22,545 nucleotides of DNA, from positions 1-22,545 of the IMG/VR virus record IMGVR_UViG_3300022413_000218, one strand, 5' to 3'. The notes under the pieces were generated by a model. That model was not told the origin of the DNA and searched no databases. It saw only the letters and a list, made by a program, of their open reading frames with translations. The DNA comes from a virus. Each line of letters opens with the position of its first letter. The first letter of the stretch is position 1. The position numbers and the translations under genes are program-made. Shown one piece after another: positions 8,035 to 15,837 of the stretch.

Positions 8035-8718
8035 TGTTTTGGAATTGTTTGAATTAGTCTTATCAGAAGTGTTTTGTGACTTTTTGGAAGTGTCAGGGAT
8101 CTTTATCTTGTGTTCTACCAGCGGTTCAATCTCAGATATGGATGCATTGAACTTTGATAACTCCAACATACAGTCTTTTGATGTACCATCACAAAATGAC
8201 TTGATGGATGCTTCATCCCCATATGCTGGCTCGTCTACAAATGCGTAATGTAGCCAGTCATAATCATGAACTATTGATGTTTCTCCACCGTCTGTCTTTG
8301 GTATTAGTTCAACTGCGTTCTCTTTAGGCCATATTGAAGGACTGATAAATTTGATTTCTCCTGCCTCAATTAACTTTGCGACTTTGTTGTTTATTATCTT
8401 GGATACTTGCCACATTCTTCTAGTAGCCATGTCAGAGCCCACGGCAAGTATTGATGCTGCCCTATACAGCTCTTGAATTTGTAGTGATTTCTTTTTAGTG
8501 GTGGCTCCAGTGTGATCTCTTTTGCCTTCAGCATTGATATAATGAATGCCAGGCCGACCAATGGCATCGTCTAAGTTCATTATGTTGGCTTCATGCGTGG
8601 CCTGCCAGTCGTTTAGATTAACTTTATCAGATATTAAGAAAGATTTTAGATACTTGCCCTTTTCACCGTTGAATTCCTCAAACACATCGAATTCTTGTAG
8701 GGCTGCAAAGAACTGCAT
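7540..8718 (-). CDS. Prohead protease with fused acidic scaffold domain (392 aa)
   Basis: Residues 1-170 resemble phage prohead serine proteases of the XkdF/S78-like group: a His-containing segment (IGRPGIHYINAEGKRDHTG, 53-71), the Ser-containing EIKFISPSIWP (121-131) and HYAFVDEPAYGD (157-168), which matches the 'H.AlVd.PA' motif that closes these domains. Residues 229-305 are a Glu/Lys/Ala-rich, highly charged coiled coil typical of scaffolds. The C-terminus (310-392) probably binds capsid protein. Protease and scaffold fused in one frame is a known phage arrangement. An internal ATG at 8034 could give the scaffold alone. Likely roles: directing capsid assembly inside the prohead, then cutting the scaffold and itself. 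Catalytic residues (H59 or H69, S126) are proposed from motif position. Confidence 0.8.
   Translation of the reverse strand: MQFFAALQEFDVFEEFNGEKGKYLKSFLISDKVNLNDWQATHEANIMNLDDAIGRPGIHYINAEGKRDHTGATTKKKSLQIQELYRAASILAVGSDMATRRMWQVSKIINNKVAKLIEAGEIKFISPSIWPKENAVELIPKTDGGETSIVHDYDWLHYAFVDEPAYGDEASIKSFCDGTSKDCMLELSKFNASISEIEPLVEHKIKIPDTSKKSQNTSDKTNSNNSKTMATEEELQKQLQESKKALKAAEEELQKLKEKEAKRAQEEEEPEEEKTSKKSKKAEEVEEDKEKVAMKARIEVLEKEPLVEKIVTSQLAAGIITQEQVPSTTQSFMTASKDELNRTLLTSQSFEAKLKTFSPGISTPYMGSNAGSFDASFDDMDSETLLMEVSEN
8065..8077 (-). promoter_or_regulatory. Candidate promoter element inside the protease gene
   Basis: The minus strand reads ACAAAACACTTCT followed by GAT, sharing 13 identical bases (AAACACTTCTGAT) with the element before the protease gene itself. 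It is the only copy of the extended element that lies within a gene, and it sits at the usual distance from the internal ATG at 8034. Confidence 0.4.
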
Positions 8719-8745
8719 GCAGACATTTGCAGAATTTGTTTAATC

Positions 8746-8758
8746 AGAAGTGTTTAAC
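8746..8758 (-). promoter_or_regulatory. Candidate late promoter element before the protease gene
   Basis: The minus strand reads GTTAAACACTTCT, then GATTAAAC. TTAAA can serve as an archaeal TATA box and overlaps the stop codon of the upstream zinc-binding gene. ACTTCT ends 28 bases before the protease ATG. Confidence 0.5.
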
Positions 8759-8897
8759 CATTGAAGGCATGCTTTACAGTTACACCTTTGTATGATTTCT
8801 TTTTCTTTGCACAAGTAGGACATGATGGAAAGTCGTCATTGGTGGCAATTATTTCTACGTTTGTAGAATGACAGTCATGGCAGAGCCCTTTAGTCAT
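8754..8897 (-). CDS. Mini zinc-ribbon protein (47 aa)
   Basis: An ATG at 8897 overlaps the preceding stop as ATGA and opens 47 codons. The product begins MTKGLCHDCHSTNV, has CPTC at about residues 26-29 and ends in a Lys-rich segment. Two CxxC pairs about 17 residues apart are the pattern of a one-zinc ribbon. The protein is basic overall, so it may bind nucleic acid or act as a small structural adaptor. Its place between portal and protease is unusual for a zinc ribbon. Confidence 0.75.
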   Translation of the reverse strand: MTKGLCHDCHSTNVEIIATNDDFPSCPTCAKKKKSYKGVTVKHAFNG

Positions 8898-9112
8898 ATT
8901 TTCACCGTGTTTAGTTTGATATTCATCTTTAGCCCGAGTTCCAACAGTTTGGCCTCTATGTGATGGATTTGTTTAGCTTGTGAGGATAATGCAAATGGTT
9001 CGTCTGATGTAACTAATTTAGTGAGGACAGCAGCGTATTGTTCAGCAAGTATCTTACTTTGGTCTGTTGGTTGAATTGGCTTTACTTGTTGGGTCTTGCT
9101 TTGACTGTCCAC
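8894..9112 (-). CDS. Small helical protein overlapping the portal gene (72 aa)
   Basis: A GTG at 9112 lies inside the end of the portal gene and gives a 59-base overlap in another frame. The stop overlaps the next ATG. The sequence begins MDSQSKTQQVKPIQPTDQSK, continues with a long helix (ILAEQYAAVLTKLV, then HHIEAKLLELGLKMNIKLN) and has no Cys. It is not recognised. Gene order suggests a small head protein. The junction with the next gene supports its being real. Confidence 0.62.
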   Translation of the reverse strand: MDSQSKTQQVKPIQPTDQSKILAEQYAAVLTKLVTSDEPFALSSQAKQIHHIEAKLLELGLKMNIKLNTVKI

Positions 9113-10772
9113 TAGAGGATCCTTTTCTCTTCATCTTAATATCTTTTCCCTCAGAGTCCATAAACCCGAATCCTTGCTTGTTAGGGTCTGGTCTGTCCAT
9201 ATCTGGATCAACCATTGTCTCAAAGTTATCAATGCCTAACAACTCACCAATTGCCTTTGTTGTGAGAGGTACCTGTTCGTTTAGCTTGGCTACTGCTTCC
9301 ACTGAATCATCAAATGCCTCCAGTTTCAATGGCTTGAATTCAGCCTCTACCTTGTATAGTTTAAACTCTTCAGAGTCCGTTTTGTATACTGCCTTAAAGT
9401 TGGGCATGTACCATTGCTTACCTATTTGCTGACCGTCATCTTTTTGCTGGTTCTTGATTACCCCGTCCATAAAGAACCTGACCTTTTGCACTAATGTGCT
9501 GCGGTTACTGTCTTGTTCCTGTGCAAACAATGCTTGAGGCATTCCTGTTTGTGCTATGTTATGTCTAATCAAAAAGTCTGCCAACTCTACCAATTCTTTT
9601 ATCTTTGGTGAGAATTCCATTTGATCAAGTCGTGTCTTGTCAGGGGATATCATGAGGTTGTTTAACCTGCCTACCTTTGCCACTGCGTTAATGTTGTTTA
9701 GTTCTGCCTGCTTTTCTGCTGGGGTTGTGCCTTCTGGCTCTATGAACAAAAAGCCCATTCCAGCCCACACGTGTTTTGATATGGTTGGGAAATCAACTTC
9801 AATCATTTGTCGTAGTGACCTTGATGCACCTATCATTGATTGCATCTCTGAGAATCCATAATGTAATGCGTTATACACTGGGTTGTTGGAGCCGTGTTCC
9901 ATGTAGATCATTTGCTGTGGGACTACCTGTTCACCTGTAAATCTAATCTGCACTGACTTTAGCTTCCATGATTCCTGATCAATTTCAACCCAGCCCATGT
10001 CCCTTGTTGCTACAACTTTGAGAATGTTTGGTATGCCAGGGTATGATGTACCGTCAGGCAATACAAGTTTCTTTGTGAACTCTTTGATTATCATGGATCT
10101 GCCATAGACAGATGCATTCTTTGACAATGCTTGAAATTTTGTGTTAACGTCAGTATCTAAAAATGGATCAAGGGCATCATCAGGATCACCTAATGCTTGG
10201 TCTATCATGATTAGTTTGTCAATGATGTATTGACCCTTCTCTAGCAGTTCCTTTTGTGCATCCTCATCTCCTGCTTCGTTGGGGTTTCTTAGTTTTAATA
10301 CGGGAGTTATGCCTTGGCCAAACTTTAGCTCTTCCTTTCTGTCAATGATTCTGCCACCCATTGAATTGGCATAGATGTCTTGTAGCACGATATAATCCAG
10401 GTCTTGATAGGGATTCATGAAGAACTTTGGGAAGAATACCTTCTTCTTTGATCTTGCCTTGTATGATTTTATTTGATTAGCTGATAATGGTTTGGGGTCT
10501 GCACCGTGTGAGTATGGCACCACATTATAATTTGGAACATGTGTTCTGATTTGCTCTTCTGTAAAATCACTGTACATACCAGTGCTATAATCAGTCATCT
10601 TCTCGTCATCATACTGCATTACACCTACTGCATGAAATGGTGCCTGCTTTTTTGTGGGTGGTTCTTTACGTTCAGGTGATAATGGATAAGTAGATTTAGG
10701 CTGAGGTAATCTTGTCTTAATGGAACTATCTGCTTTTTTCTTAATTGATACACGTTTCTTTTTTGATGCCAA
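9054..10772 (-). CDS. Portal protein (572 aa)
   Basis: Placed directly downstream of the terminase and of typical portal size. The N-terminus is very basic (KKKRVSIKKKADSS) and probably disordered. The body has portal-like features: a helical stem region with MSPDKTRLDQMEF-like text, then a helix with NIAQTGMPQALFAQEQDSNR (about residues 405-425) resembling the conserved portal segment where 'G.P..lf....~snr' precedes a long helix. A C-terminal acidic crown domain ends in a Lys/Ser/Gln tail. It would form the dodecameric DNA channel at one head vertex. The start is TTG at 10772, with GGAG nine bases upstream. No tidy motif defines portals, so the call combines position, length and pattern. 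Confidence 0.82.
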   Translation of the reverse strand: MASKKKRVSIKKKADSSIKTRLPQPKSTYPLSPERKEPPTKKQAPFHAVGVMQYDDEKMTDYSTGMYSDFTEEQIRTHVPNYNVVPYSHGADPKPLSANQIKSYKARSKKKVFFPKFFMNPYQDLDYIVLQDIYANSMGGRIIDRKEELKFGQGITPVLKLRNPNEAGDEDAQKELLEKGQYIIDKLIMIDQALGDPDDALDPFLDTDVNTKFQALSKNASVYGRSMIIKEFTKKLVLPDGTSYPGIPNILKVVATRDMGWVEIDQESWKLKSVQIRFTGEQVVPQQMIYMEHGSNNPVYNALHYGFSEMQSMIGASRSLRQMIEVDFPTISKHVWAGMGFLFIEPEGTTPAEKQAELNNINAVAKVGRLNNLMISPDKTRLDQMEFSPKIKELVELADFLIRHNIAQTGMPQALFAQEQDSNRSTLVQKVRFFMDGVIKNQQKDDGQQIGKQWYMPNFKAVYKTDSEEFKLYKVEAEFKPLKLEAFDDSVEAVAKLNEQVPLTTKAIGELLGIDNFETMVDPDMDRPDPNKQGFGFMDSEGKDIKMKRKGSSSGQSKQDPTSKANSTNRPK

Positions 10773-10801
10773 ATAGTATTTTCTCCGTTATTCATTTAAT
10801 G

Positions 10802-10814
10802 AGAAGTGTTTAAA
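10802..10814 (-). promoter_or_regulatory. Candidate late promoter element before the portal gene
   Basis: The minus strand reads TTTAAACACTTCT, then CATTAAATG. It begins one base after the tRNA-His 3' end and lies 30 bases before the portal TTG. TTTAAA is a good archaeal TATA box. It is the strongest copy of the shared element. Confidence 0.52.
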
Positions 10815-10815
10815 G

Positions 10816-10887
10816 GGCTTTCGTGAAGAATCGAACTTCATCCTACAGGTTCACAGTCTGTTATGCAGCCATTACACTACAAAAGCC
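10816..10887 (-). tRNA. tRNA-His (anticodon GTG)
   Basis: The minus strand folds into a full cloverleaf. The acceptor stem GCTTTG region pairs with CGAAAGC, with an extra 5' G (position -1) opposite C73, the hallmark of histidine tRNA. The D stem is GTGT/GCAT with two G-U pairs. The anticodon loop CTGTGAA carries GTG, and its stem ACAGA/CCTGT has one A-C mismatch next to the loop. The T stem TGAAG/CTTCA is perfect with loop TTCGATT. Only one C of CCA is encoded, so CCA must be added later. It lies between terminase and portal. It may support translation of late genes. A relic of an integration site is also possible, but no integrase is seen. Confidence 0.93.
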
Positions 10888-11108
10888 AAAAGAAAGGTAG
10901 GCGTAACCTGGACGCCTCGTTAATGTAAACGGCGGACGACCTATAACAGGTTGTACAACCCTGCCTCTTGGTCGATGTCTGATAGAGCCATAACAGCCAT
11001 TATCAGACATGCAGCCTTTCATCTACAATCTCCCGCCCCCATAGTCTAAGACCGTATTACACCAGGTCGGACGTGAAGCCTTTCAATGTTAGTTAGAATT
11101 TACTTTTA
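10888..11108 (-). ncRNA. Structured non-coding stretch between terminase and tRNA-His
   Basis: This 221-base stretch has no credible reading frame and is more GC-rich than its surroundings. It contains several inverted repeats: 10899-10917 (AGGCGT/ACGCCT, 7-base loop), 10949-10960 (GGTTGTACAACC, a perfect palindrome), 10975-11010 (ten perfect pairs, ATGTCTGATA/TATCAGACAT, 16-base loop), 11050-11068 (GACC/GGTC), and a possible long-range pair 10937-10942 with 11064-11069. AGCCTTTCA occurs twice as a direct repeat. It does not fold as a second tRNA. Possible roles are a viral small RNA made with the tRNA, a packaging RNA or site (it adjoins the terminase), or a leader. The structure is seen; the function is not known. 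Confidence 0.45.
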
Positions 11109-12872
11109 TTAATAATTTCCAAAGGCATTATCAAAGTCTGCCTCTTCCCCAAGGCCACCACCGATTATCTCGCCTCCTTTGCTTCTGCCAAGATCCCATG
11201 CGATGTATGCATAATTACAGGCTTGTAGTGCATCGTCAGGTTCTGAGTCCTTGTGGATATATCTAATGTATGTCTGGCCTGTGCTCTTTAGCTTGGCAGT
11301 TTCTGATTCCAACGCTACAAACTGCTTTACTGCCCATTTTAGATCCTCCTGATTCTTACCTGGCAATATTACCCTGTTTGATTTAAAGTCCCCTTGCACG
11401 TAAGGGTGTGATATTAGATCAATAACTCTGTCAATTGAGAATGTTCTGTCTATTACATATCGTAATTCTTTTCTTTGTTTCTTTGCCTCTTCCCTTGTTG
11501 GCAGTGGCTTTTCAGGTCTTGCATGATATGAGTTTCTTATGCATCGTGTACCATACCGTGTCTGTAATGCTTGGACCTGCCTTGTCCCTCCCCCTGCATC
11601 CACTACTATCTGTGAGGCTTCATATGCATCAATTAGATTAATACAGAAATTCTTTTGTTCTTCCACATCACTGGTTTCCATTCTTTCAGCCCATAACAGT
11701 TTGAATATTGGTGCCTTGTCATCCAGGCATTGCCATATCCATACGATGGTCTTTCCACCGCCTCCCCAGTCTATTCCTATATACACCCTACCTGCTGCAT
11801 GATCTACGTCTGCTGCTTTTGTGAGCCCGACTGTCTTGTCAAAGAGTGCAAGCATCATCTTTGTGGTGATTGGCTTTACATCGCCTTCGACAAACTCGGC
11901 CATGACATTCCGTCTAAACTCTGAGTTGGTATAGTCAGGGTCTTTGAGTTTCCACTCTATTGAGAATTCTGGGGATACTTTATAGAGTTCTATTGCATCC
12001 GCTTCTGTTAATGGTATTCTTGGGTTGTATATTTGTGGGAGCCAATAGCCATGCCTTGAGAAATTCTTTGGTGCTTGAGGTACCCACTTACCATCCATTA
12101 CATCAGATAGATTATCATCATATACTAGCCCATGCTCATCAAAGCATCGTCTTTCCAATTCTCTTCTCCAAGACATGTTTTCATACCCCTTGTAGTCCTC
12201 ACCATGCCTAAACTTCCAAGTCATCTGGTTTGTGGTCTTCCATAGTCTTTCATATTGGGTGTCAACATACCCGCCAATCCCGCCAACCATAAAGTCTCCC
12301 ATAGTGTCAGCCTGTGTCTCTCTGGCGTTTTGAAATCCTTCCCACTCTATGTCATTGCCTTCGTCTACTATCATCTTCTGGTTTGATTTTCCTTGTGCGT
12401 GAATCCATTTGTGCAATGCTGTGATCATGTCTATTGTTGAATTGGTCTTTAGTGTCACTTTGGACATTGAGCCATACTTGGACACGCCTTCAATATACTC
12501 TGATAGTGGATATACTGAGAACACATCTTTCCTGAATTTGTTATCTGAGAATGTCTTTACTGCCTCTAGCTCAAAGTTTACGTATGTCTGATCATAATCA
12601 TGGTTGGTACTTGCACCATATGCCAACTCGGATGCAAACTGTGTTGTCTTACCCCATTGCCTTCCCCATAGATATTGTTTCCAAGGATGCTTGTCTAATA
12701 CCGCTTCCAGTAACATTGGTAAATACTTGAGCCTGTTTGGTACTCCTTTTATCTTTGGTCTGCATGCGTACTCCCACTCTATCCTATCTGTAGGGATGTC
12801 AGGCAGTATGTCATCTACTGACTCTTCAAAGTTATAAATGTCGGAGATCTGGTAATCTCTTTTGGATATCAT
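11109..12872 (-). CDS. terL: Terminase large subunit (587 aa)
   Basis: The DNA-packaging motor with ATPase and nuclease domains. Walker A is GRQWGKTT at residues 70-77 and Walker B is MIVDE at 167-171. The RNase-H-like nuclease domain shows its three acidic positions: GIDWGGGG (D368), IVVDAGGG (D425) and SEPDDALQA (D546/D547). A long insert (about 200-340) joins the domains. The length suits the family. The start codon lies inside the end of the small-subunit gene (41-base overlap), indicating coordinated expression. The protein docks on the portal, cuts concatemeric DNA and pumps it into the prohead. All catalytic signatures are intact, so it is probably functional. Confidence 0.95.
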   Translation of the reverse strand: MISKRDYQISDIYNFEESVDDILPDIPTDRIEWEYACRPKIKGVPNRLKYLPMLLEAVLDKHPWKQYLWGRQWGKTTQFASELAYGASTNHDYDQTYVNFELEAVKTFSDNKFRKDVFSVYPLSEYIEGVSKYGSMSKVTLKTNSTIDMITALHKWIHAQGKSNQKMIVDEGNDIEWEGFQNARETQADTMGDFMVGGIGGYVDTQYERLWKTTNQMTWKFRHGEDYKGYENMSWRRELERRCFDEHGLVYDDNLSDVMDGKWVPQAPKNFSRHGYWLPQIYNPRIPLTEADAIELYKVSPEFSIEWKLKDPDYTNSEFRRNVMAEFVEGDVKPITTKMMLALFDKTVGLTKAADVDHAAGRVYIGIDWGGGGKTIVWIWQCLDDKAPIFKLLWAERMETSDVEEQKNFCINLIDAYEASQIVVDAGGGTRQVQALQTRYGTRCIRNSYHARPEKPLPTREEAKKQRKELRYVIDRTFSIDRVIDLISHPYVQGDFKSNRVILPGKNQEDLKWAVKQFVALESETAKLKSTGQTYIRYIHKDSEPDDALQACNYAYIAWDLGRSKGGEIIGGGLGEEADFDNAFGNY

Positions 12873-13230
12873 GCTCAGTTACTTTTTGAGATGCTTGGTA
12901 ATATGTTGATAGTAATGGCTGTAAATTAGCTATTGTCTCTAAGATTCTTACCTTTCTTGATGGTAAGTCTTCCATATGATAGTTTTGCCAGGTTAACTTT
13001 AGTATAGTTTCTAGTTGATCAATTCTTTCTAAGTGCTGCTCCCATAGTCCCTCTCTTGTCAAGTCAAACTTTCTCTTCTCAGTTGAGCCTTTGATATGAG
13101 CCTTTATCTTATAGAATGTGGCCTGCTTGATATCATACCCATGTTGCTTTAGCCATTTCAGGGAGTCCTTTTCTGATAGTCTCATACACATTGTTTGCAC
13201 AACAAGTATTTCTCTATCGTTGAATGTCAT
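12832..13230 (-). CDS. Probable terminase small subunit (132 aa)
   Basis: A short helical protein directly upstream of the large terminase and overlapping it by 41 bases. Residues about 17-47 (LSEKDSLKWLKQHGYDIKQA and the following helix) look like a helix-turn-helix of the kind small terminase subunits use to bind the packaging site. A second helical part with DQLETILKLTWQNYHMED may form the oligomer. It is basic overall. No catalytic motif is expected. Assignment rests on HTH-like sequence, size and gene order. A different DNA-binding regulator cannot be excluded. Confidence 0.72.
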   Translation of the reverse strand: MTFNDREILVVQTMCMRLSEKDSLKWLKQHGYDIKQATFYKIKAHIKGSTEKRKFDLTREGLWEQHLERIDQLETILKLTWQNYHMEDLPSRKVRILETIANLQPLLSTYYQASQKVTEHDIQKRLPDLRHL

Positions 13231-13260
13231 CTTATGTATGAAATGTGGAGATTAACCCCA

Positions 13261-14472
13261 TTAAGGAACTATTTTGACGGCTTTCTTGCCTGTAAAATTC
13301 TCCCAACGCAGTATGATTACGTCAATGTAACCTGGGTCTATTTCCATTCCATAGCATATTCTATTTGTTTGCTCACATGCAATTAGTGTGGAGCCTGAGC
13401 CTAGATAACAGTCTAATATGAAATTATCTTTATTTGAATAGTCTTTGAGTATGTTTGATAATAACCCCACTGGTTTTTGTGTTGGATGGACACGATCCTT
13501 TAATTCCTCATCCCTATTCCCTTGACGTGTCATACCATTCCAAGTATGACGATATGTCTTTACGGACACCTTATCAGATACACTTGTCCAAGCCAACTCA
13601 GCATCAGAAAAGTTATCAGTATACACCTCTTGATCACCCTGTTTTTTGTCCCACACAAGCCAGTGGGATCTTTTGGGGAGTTTGTCTGTATAGTGATTGG
13701 CACCAAATAAGATTTGCTGTTTGCTTAATGTGAGTAAGAATGTAGGATCAAATGGTTTATCATCCCCTATTATTTTACGATATAATCTTCTATGTATCAT
13801 CTTTCCATTTAACATTGACGACTCTTCCGAATTAGAGTTAAACCCATACCCGTCTCCACATATACCACCCCCCTGCACTACTGATATGCCATAAGGAGGA
13901 TCAGTCAATAATAAATCAATCTCTTTATCCTCAAGCAGTTTGTCTAGATCTTTAGTAGCATCGCCACACATTATCCTATGCCTTCCCAACTGGTATATCT
14001 CCCCTAACTTACTCTTAGGCTCTGCTGGTGGCTCTGGTATCTCGTCCGTTTCCTCTTTGGGGTCTCCTAGTTTGAACTCCTTAAAATCCATGTCGACCTT
14101 TGCAAAATCAAACTTTGTCCTGTTTAGTATGAAACTGAGGTTTTCCTCGTTCCAGGGGGATACACCAGCCTCGTTATCCATTATCATTATGGCATCCTTT
14201 TCTGACTGGGTTAATCCGTCAAGTACAACACATGGGACCTGTTTCATGTTTAGCTTTCTTGCTGCCAGTATCCTTCCATGCCCTGCCAGTATGTTGTCTT
14301 TCTCATCAATTAGTAATGGATTGACAAACTTCTTTTCAAACTGCATTACCTTGACCAGTCTGAGAACCTGTTCTTCGGGGTGTTGTTTTACGTTGTGTTT
14401 GTTCTCCTTTAGAGAGTCAATATCCTTCAGTATTGGGGTTGGGATTGTTACTTCTTCAGGCATTGTTCTCAT
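13261..14472 (-). CDS. ParB-fold / DNA methyltransferase fusion (403 aa)
   Basis: Residues 10-110 are a ParB/sulfiredoxin-like domain with the GHGR motif (ILAGHGRILAARKL, 61-74). Residues 155-395 are an N6-adenine or N4-cytosine methyltransferase: DPPYG (191-195) is catalytic motif IV, HPTQKP is at 329-334, and LGSGST (357-362) with GMEIDP (375-380) is the SAM-binding motif I. Motif IV precedes motif I, the order of beta-class enzymes. Such fusions are common in phages, usually as solitary methyltransferases that protect DNA or mark it for packaging or regulation. No partner restriction enzyme is visible. The start at 14472 overlaps the upstream gene by 17 bases; the ATG at 14463 is an alternative. 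Confidence 0.93.
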   Translation of the reverse strand: MRTMPEEVTIPTPILKDIDSLKENKHNVKQHPEEQVLRLVKVMQFEKKFVNPLLIDEKDNILAGHGRILAARKLNMKQVPCVVLDGLTQSEKDAIMIMDNEAGVSPWNEENLSFILNRTKFDFAKVDMDFKEFKLGDPKEETDEIPEPPAEPKSKLGEIYQLGRHRIMCGDATKDLDKLLEDKEIDLLLTDPPYGISVVQGGGICGDGYGFNSNSEESSMLNGKMIHRRLYRKIIGDDKPFDPTFLLTLSKQQILFGANHYTDKLPKRSHWLVWDKKQGDQEVYTDNFSDAELAWTSVSDKVSVKTYRHTWNGMTRQGNRDEELKDRVHPTQKPVGLLSNILKDYSNKDNFILDCYLGSGSTLIACEQTNRICYGMEIDPGYIDVIILRWENFTGKKAVKIVP

Positions 14473-15706
14473 TAATAGTATCCCATGTTACTGAAATTGT
14501 AGGTGCTTGTTTTGGTAGCTTGTATTTCTTAGGCTTTGGCAAATATGAGCATGAATAGCACATTAACGACATATCATTTTTCATGTGTACTGGGTCATTA
14601 TCCTTGTCATAGTTTGGATTATCTACCATTTCATACCCTACTGAATACCCTAGACAGTTATCACATTGCTGTCCTGAGAATCCCCTATCCTGTGCATCTT
14701 CTGCATCTAATGGCATGTATCTTTGGTGGACCTCTTTTATCTTGCCCTCCATTGCCTTTTTGGTCTGTTTCTCTGAGATAAGCTTTGCAAACTGCCCCAC
14801 TTCAGTAAAGAATTGTACCCCCTCAGAGTGTCTCCTTTCTGCGAGATCCAGGCGTGCCATGATATATCTTCCCCCTGCTACATTTTGTGTCTCTATTGCA
14901 TATGCCACTACGAGTAGATGCATTGTGAGTGGATCGATTAGTTGTTTCTTGTTCTTTGCTGTCTTGATTAGAAATTCTCCTGCCCTGTTGATTAGAAATA
15001 TGTCCTGTTTGGTTGCCTCTATCTGTGCTTCTGTGTATAGTTGTGAGTTCTTTTTGATTACCCCTGCAAAGTCGTAAAGCCTGTCTGCTGCTGCTTGCAT
15101 TTCCTTGACAACTACCATAATGCCTGTTGGTGGGATGATGATCTTCTTTTTTGGGTTAAGTTCCTGGTCTTGTTGCTCATTTGGTGTATGCTCATACAGT
15201 TTCCCGTCTATCATGATTGCCTCACATACAAAGTCTGCCCCTCCCATGCATTTTTTCATTATCCCTAGTGATGATTTTCCACTTGTTACCCAGTCATGCT
15301 CATGTTTGGAGTTTGTTTTCTTTGTTTCGTCTGATTGCCAGTCCCTTTTTTGGTCGGGTTCAAAATATTGATAGTAATGATTGCTTATTGGTACACCTCT
15401 CCCCTTGAGTTGCTTTCTTACATATCCCGCAGTGTCTTGGATCTCGTATCCGGGGATTGCTTCTGCCTCTATTAGTTTTGATGTTACGTCTCTTAGTTTT
15501 TTGATTAGTTCACTGAGATGCCTTGTGTATCTTTCCTTGGGTTGGTCAAATTCACTCATAGTAGTATTGTATTCATCCCATAGAAATTCTATGTCTGTTT
15601 TAGTAAAGTCCCCACAGGGGACTTTGGAAATAGTTCCATTGTTTAATTGAGAGTTTGATTGCACACTCTCTTCCCTGAGGTCATTCAAACTGTTTAATAG
15701 AAACAA
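14456..15706 (-). CDS. Unknown protein with C-terminal zinc motif (416 aa)
   Basis: Not recognised. A mostly helical, soluble protein. Residues 40-110 are charged helices. The middle (about 200-330) has long helices such as MVVVKEMQAAADRLYDFAGV and a nearby ARLDLAERRHSEGV segment. Near the C-terminus CDNC and CYSC, about 35 residues apart, form a likely zinc site. It starts with TTG at 15706 and runs into the methyltransferase gene with an overlap, so it probably acts in the same process: DNA modification, packaging or replication. The zinc site and charge pattern would suit a DNA-binding protein. No enzyme motif was found. Confidence 0.72.
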   Translation of the reverse strand: MFLLNSLNDLREESVQSNSQLNNGTISKVPCGDFTKTDIEFLWDEYNTTMSEFDQPKERYTRHLSELIKKLRDVTSKLIEAEAIPGYEIQDTAGYVRKQLKGRGVPISNHYYQYFEPDQKRDWQSDETKKTNSKHEHDWVTSGKSSLGIMKKCMGGADFVCEAIMIDGKLYEHTPNEQQDQELNPKKKIIIPPTGIMVVVKEMQAAADRLYDFAGVIKKNSQLYTEAQIEATKQDIFLINRAGEFLIKTAKNKKQLIDPLTMHLLVVAYAIETQNVAGGRYIMARLDLAERRHSEGVQFFTEVGQFAKLISEKQTKKAMEGKIKEVHQRYMPLDAEDAQDRGFSGQQCDNCLGYSVGYEMVDNPNYDKDNDPVHMKNDMSLMCYSCSYLPKPKKYKLPKQAPTISVTWDTINENNA

Positions 15707-15747
15707 CTGAGTCTTTTAAGTCTATCTAACTTGTCTCAAAGTCGATA

Positions 15748-15837
15748 TCAGTCATCTGTAACCGTTACCTCCGCTATTTCTTCGACACAAGGGACACCAA
15801 ACAGGTTAAAATTCCTCAATAATTTCTTTTTACTCAT
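15748..15837 (-). CDS. Very small protein (29 aa)
   Basis: An ATG at 15837 opens 29 codons: a basic start MSKKKLLRNFNLFGVPCVEE and an acidic end. It overlaps the frame before it as ATGA. At this length the coding case rests only on the junction. The next 40 bases, before the 416-aa gene, contain a nine-codon frame at about 15752 and a CTTAAAAG tract, neither of which I call. Confidence 0.4.
   Translation of the reverse strand: MSKKKLLRNFNLFGVPCVEEIAEVTVTDD

Noticed and set aside
10888-11108. A second tRNA or a C/D-box RNA in the structured gap
   Set aside because: The hairpin at 10899-10917 has a 7-base loop but not the TTCRA sequence, and no anticodon arm fits. C/D-like words (AGATGA, CTGA) are too degenerate to support a call.
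13940-14494. 184-codon plus-strand open frame
   Set aside because: Antisense to the ParB/methyltransferase fusion, whose motifs are clear.
15752-15781. Nine-codon frame MTDIDFETS
   Set aside because: Too short to support despite an overlapping start.
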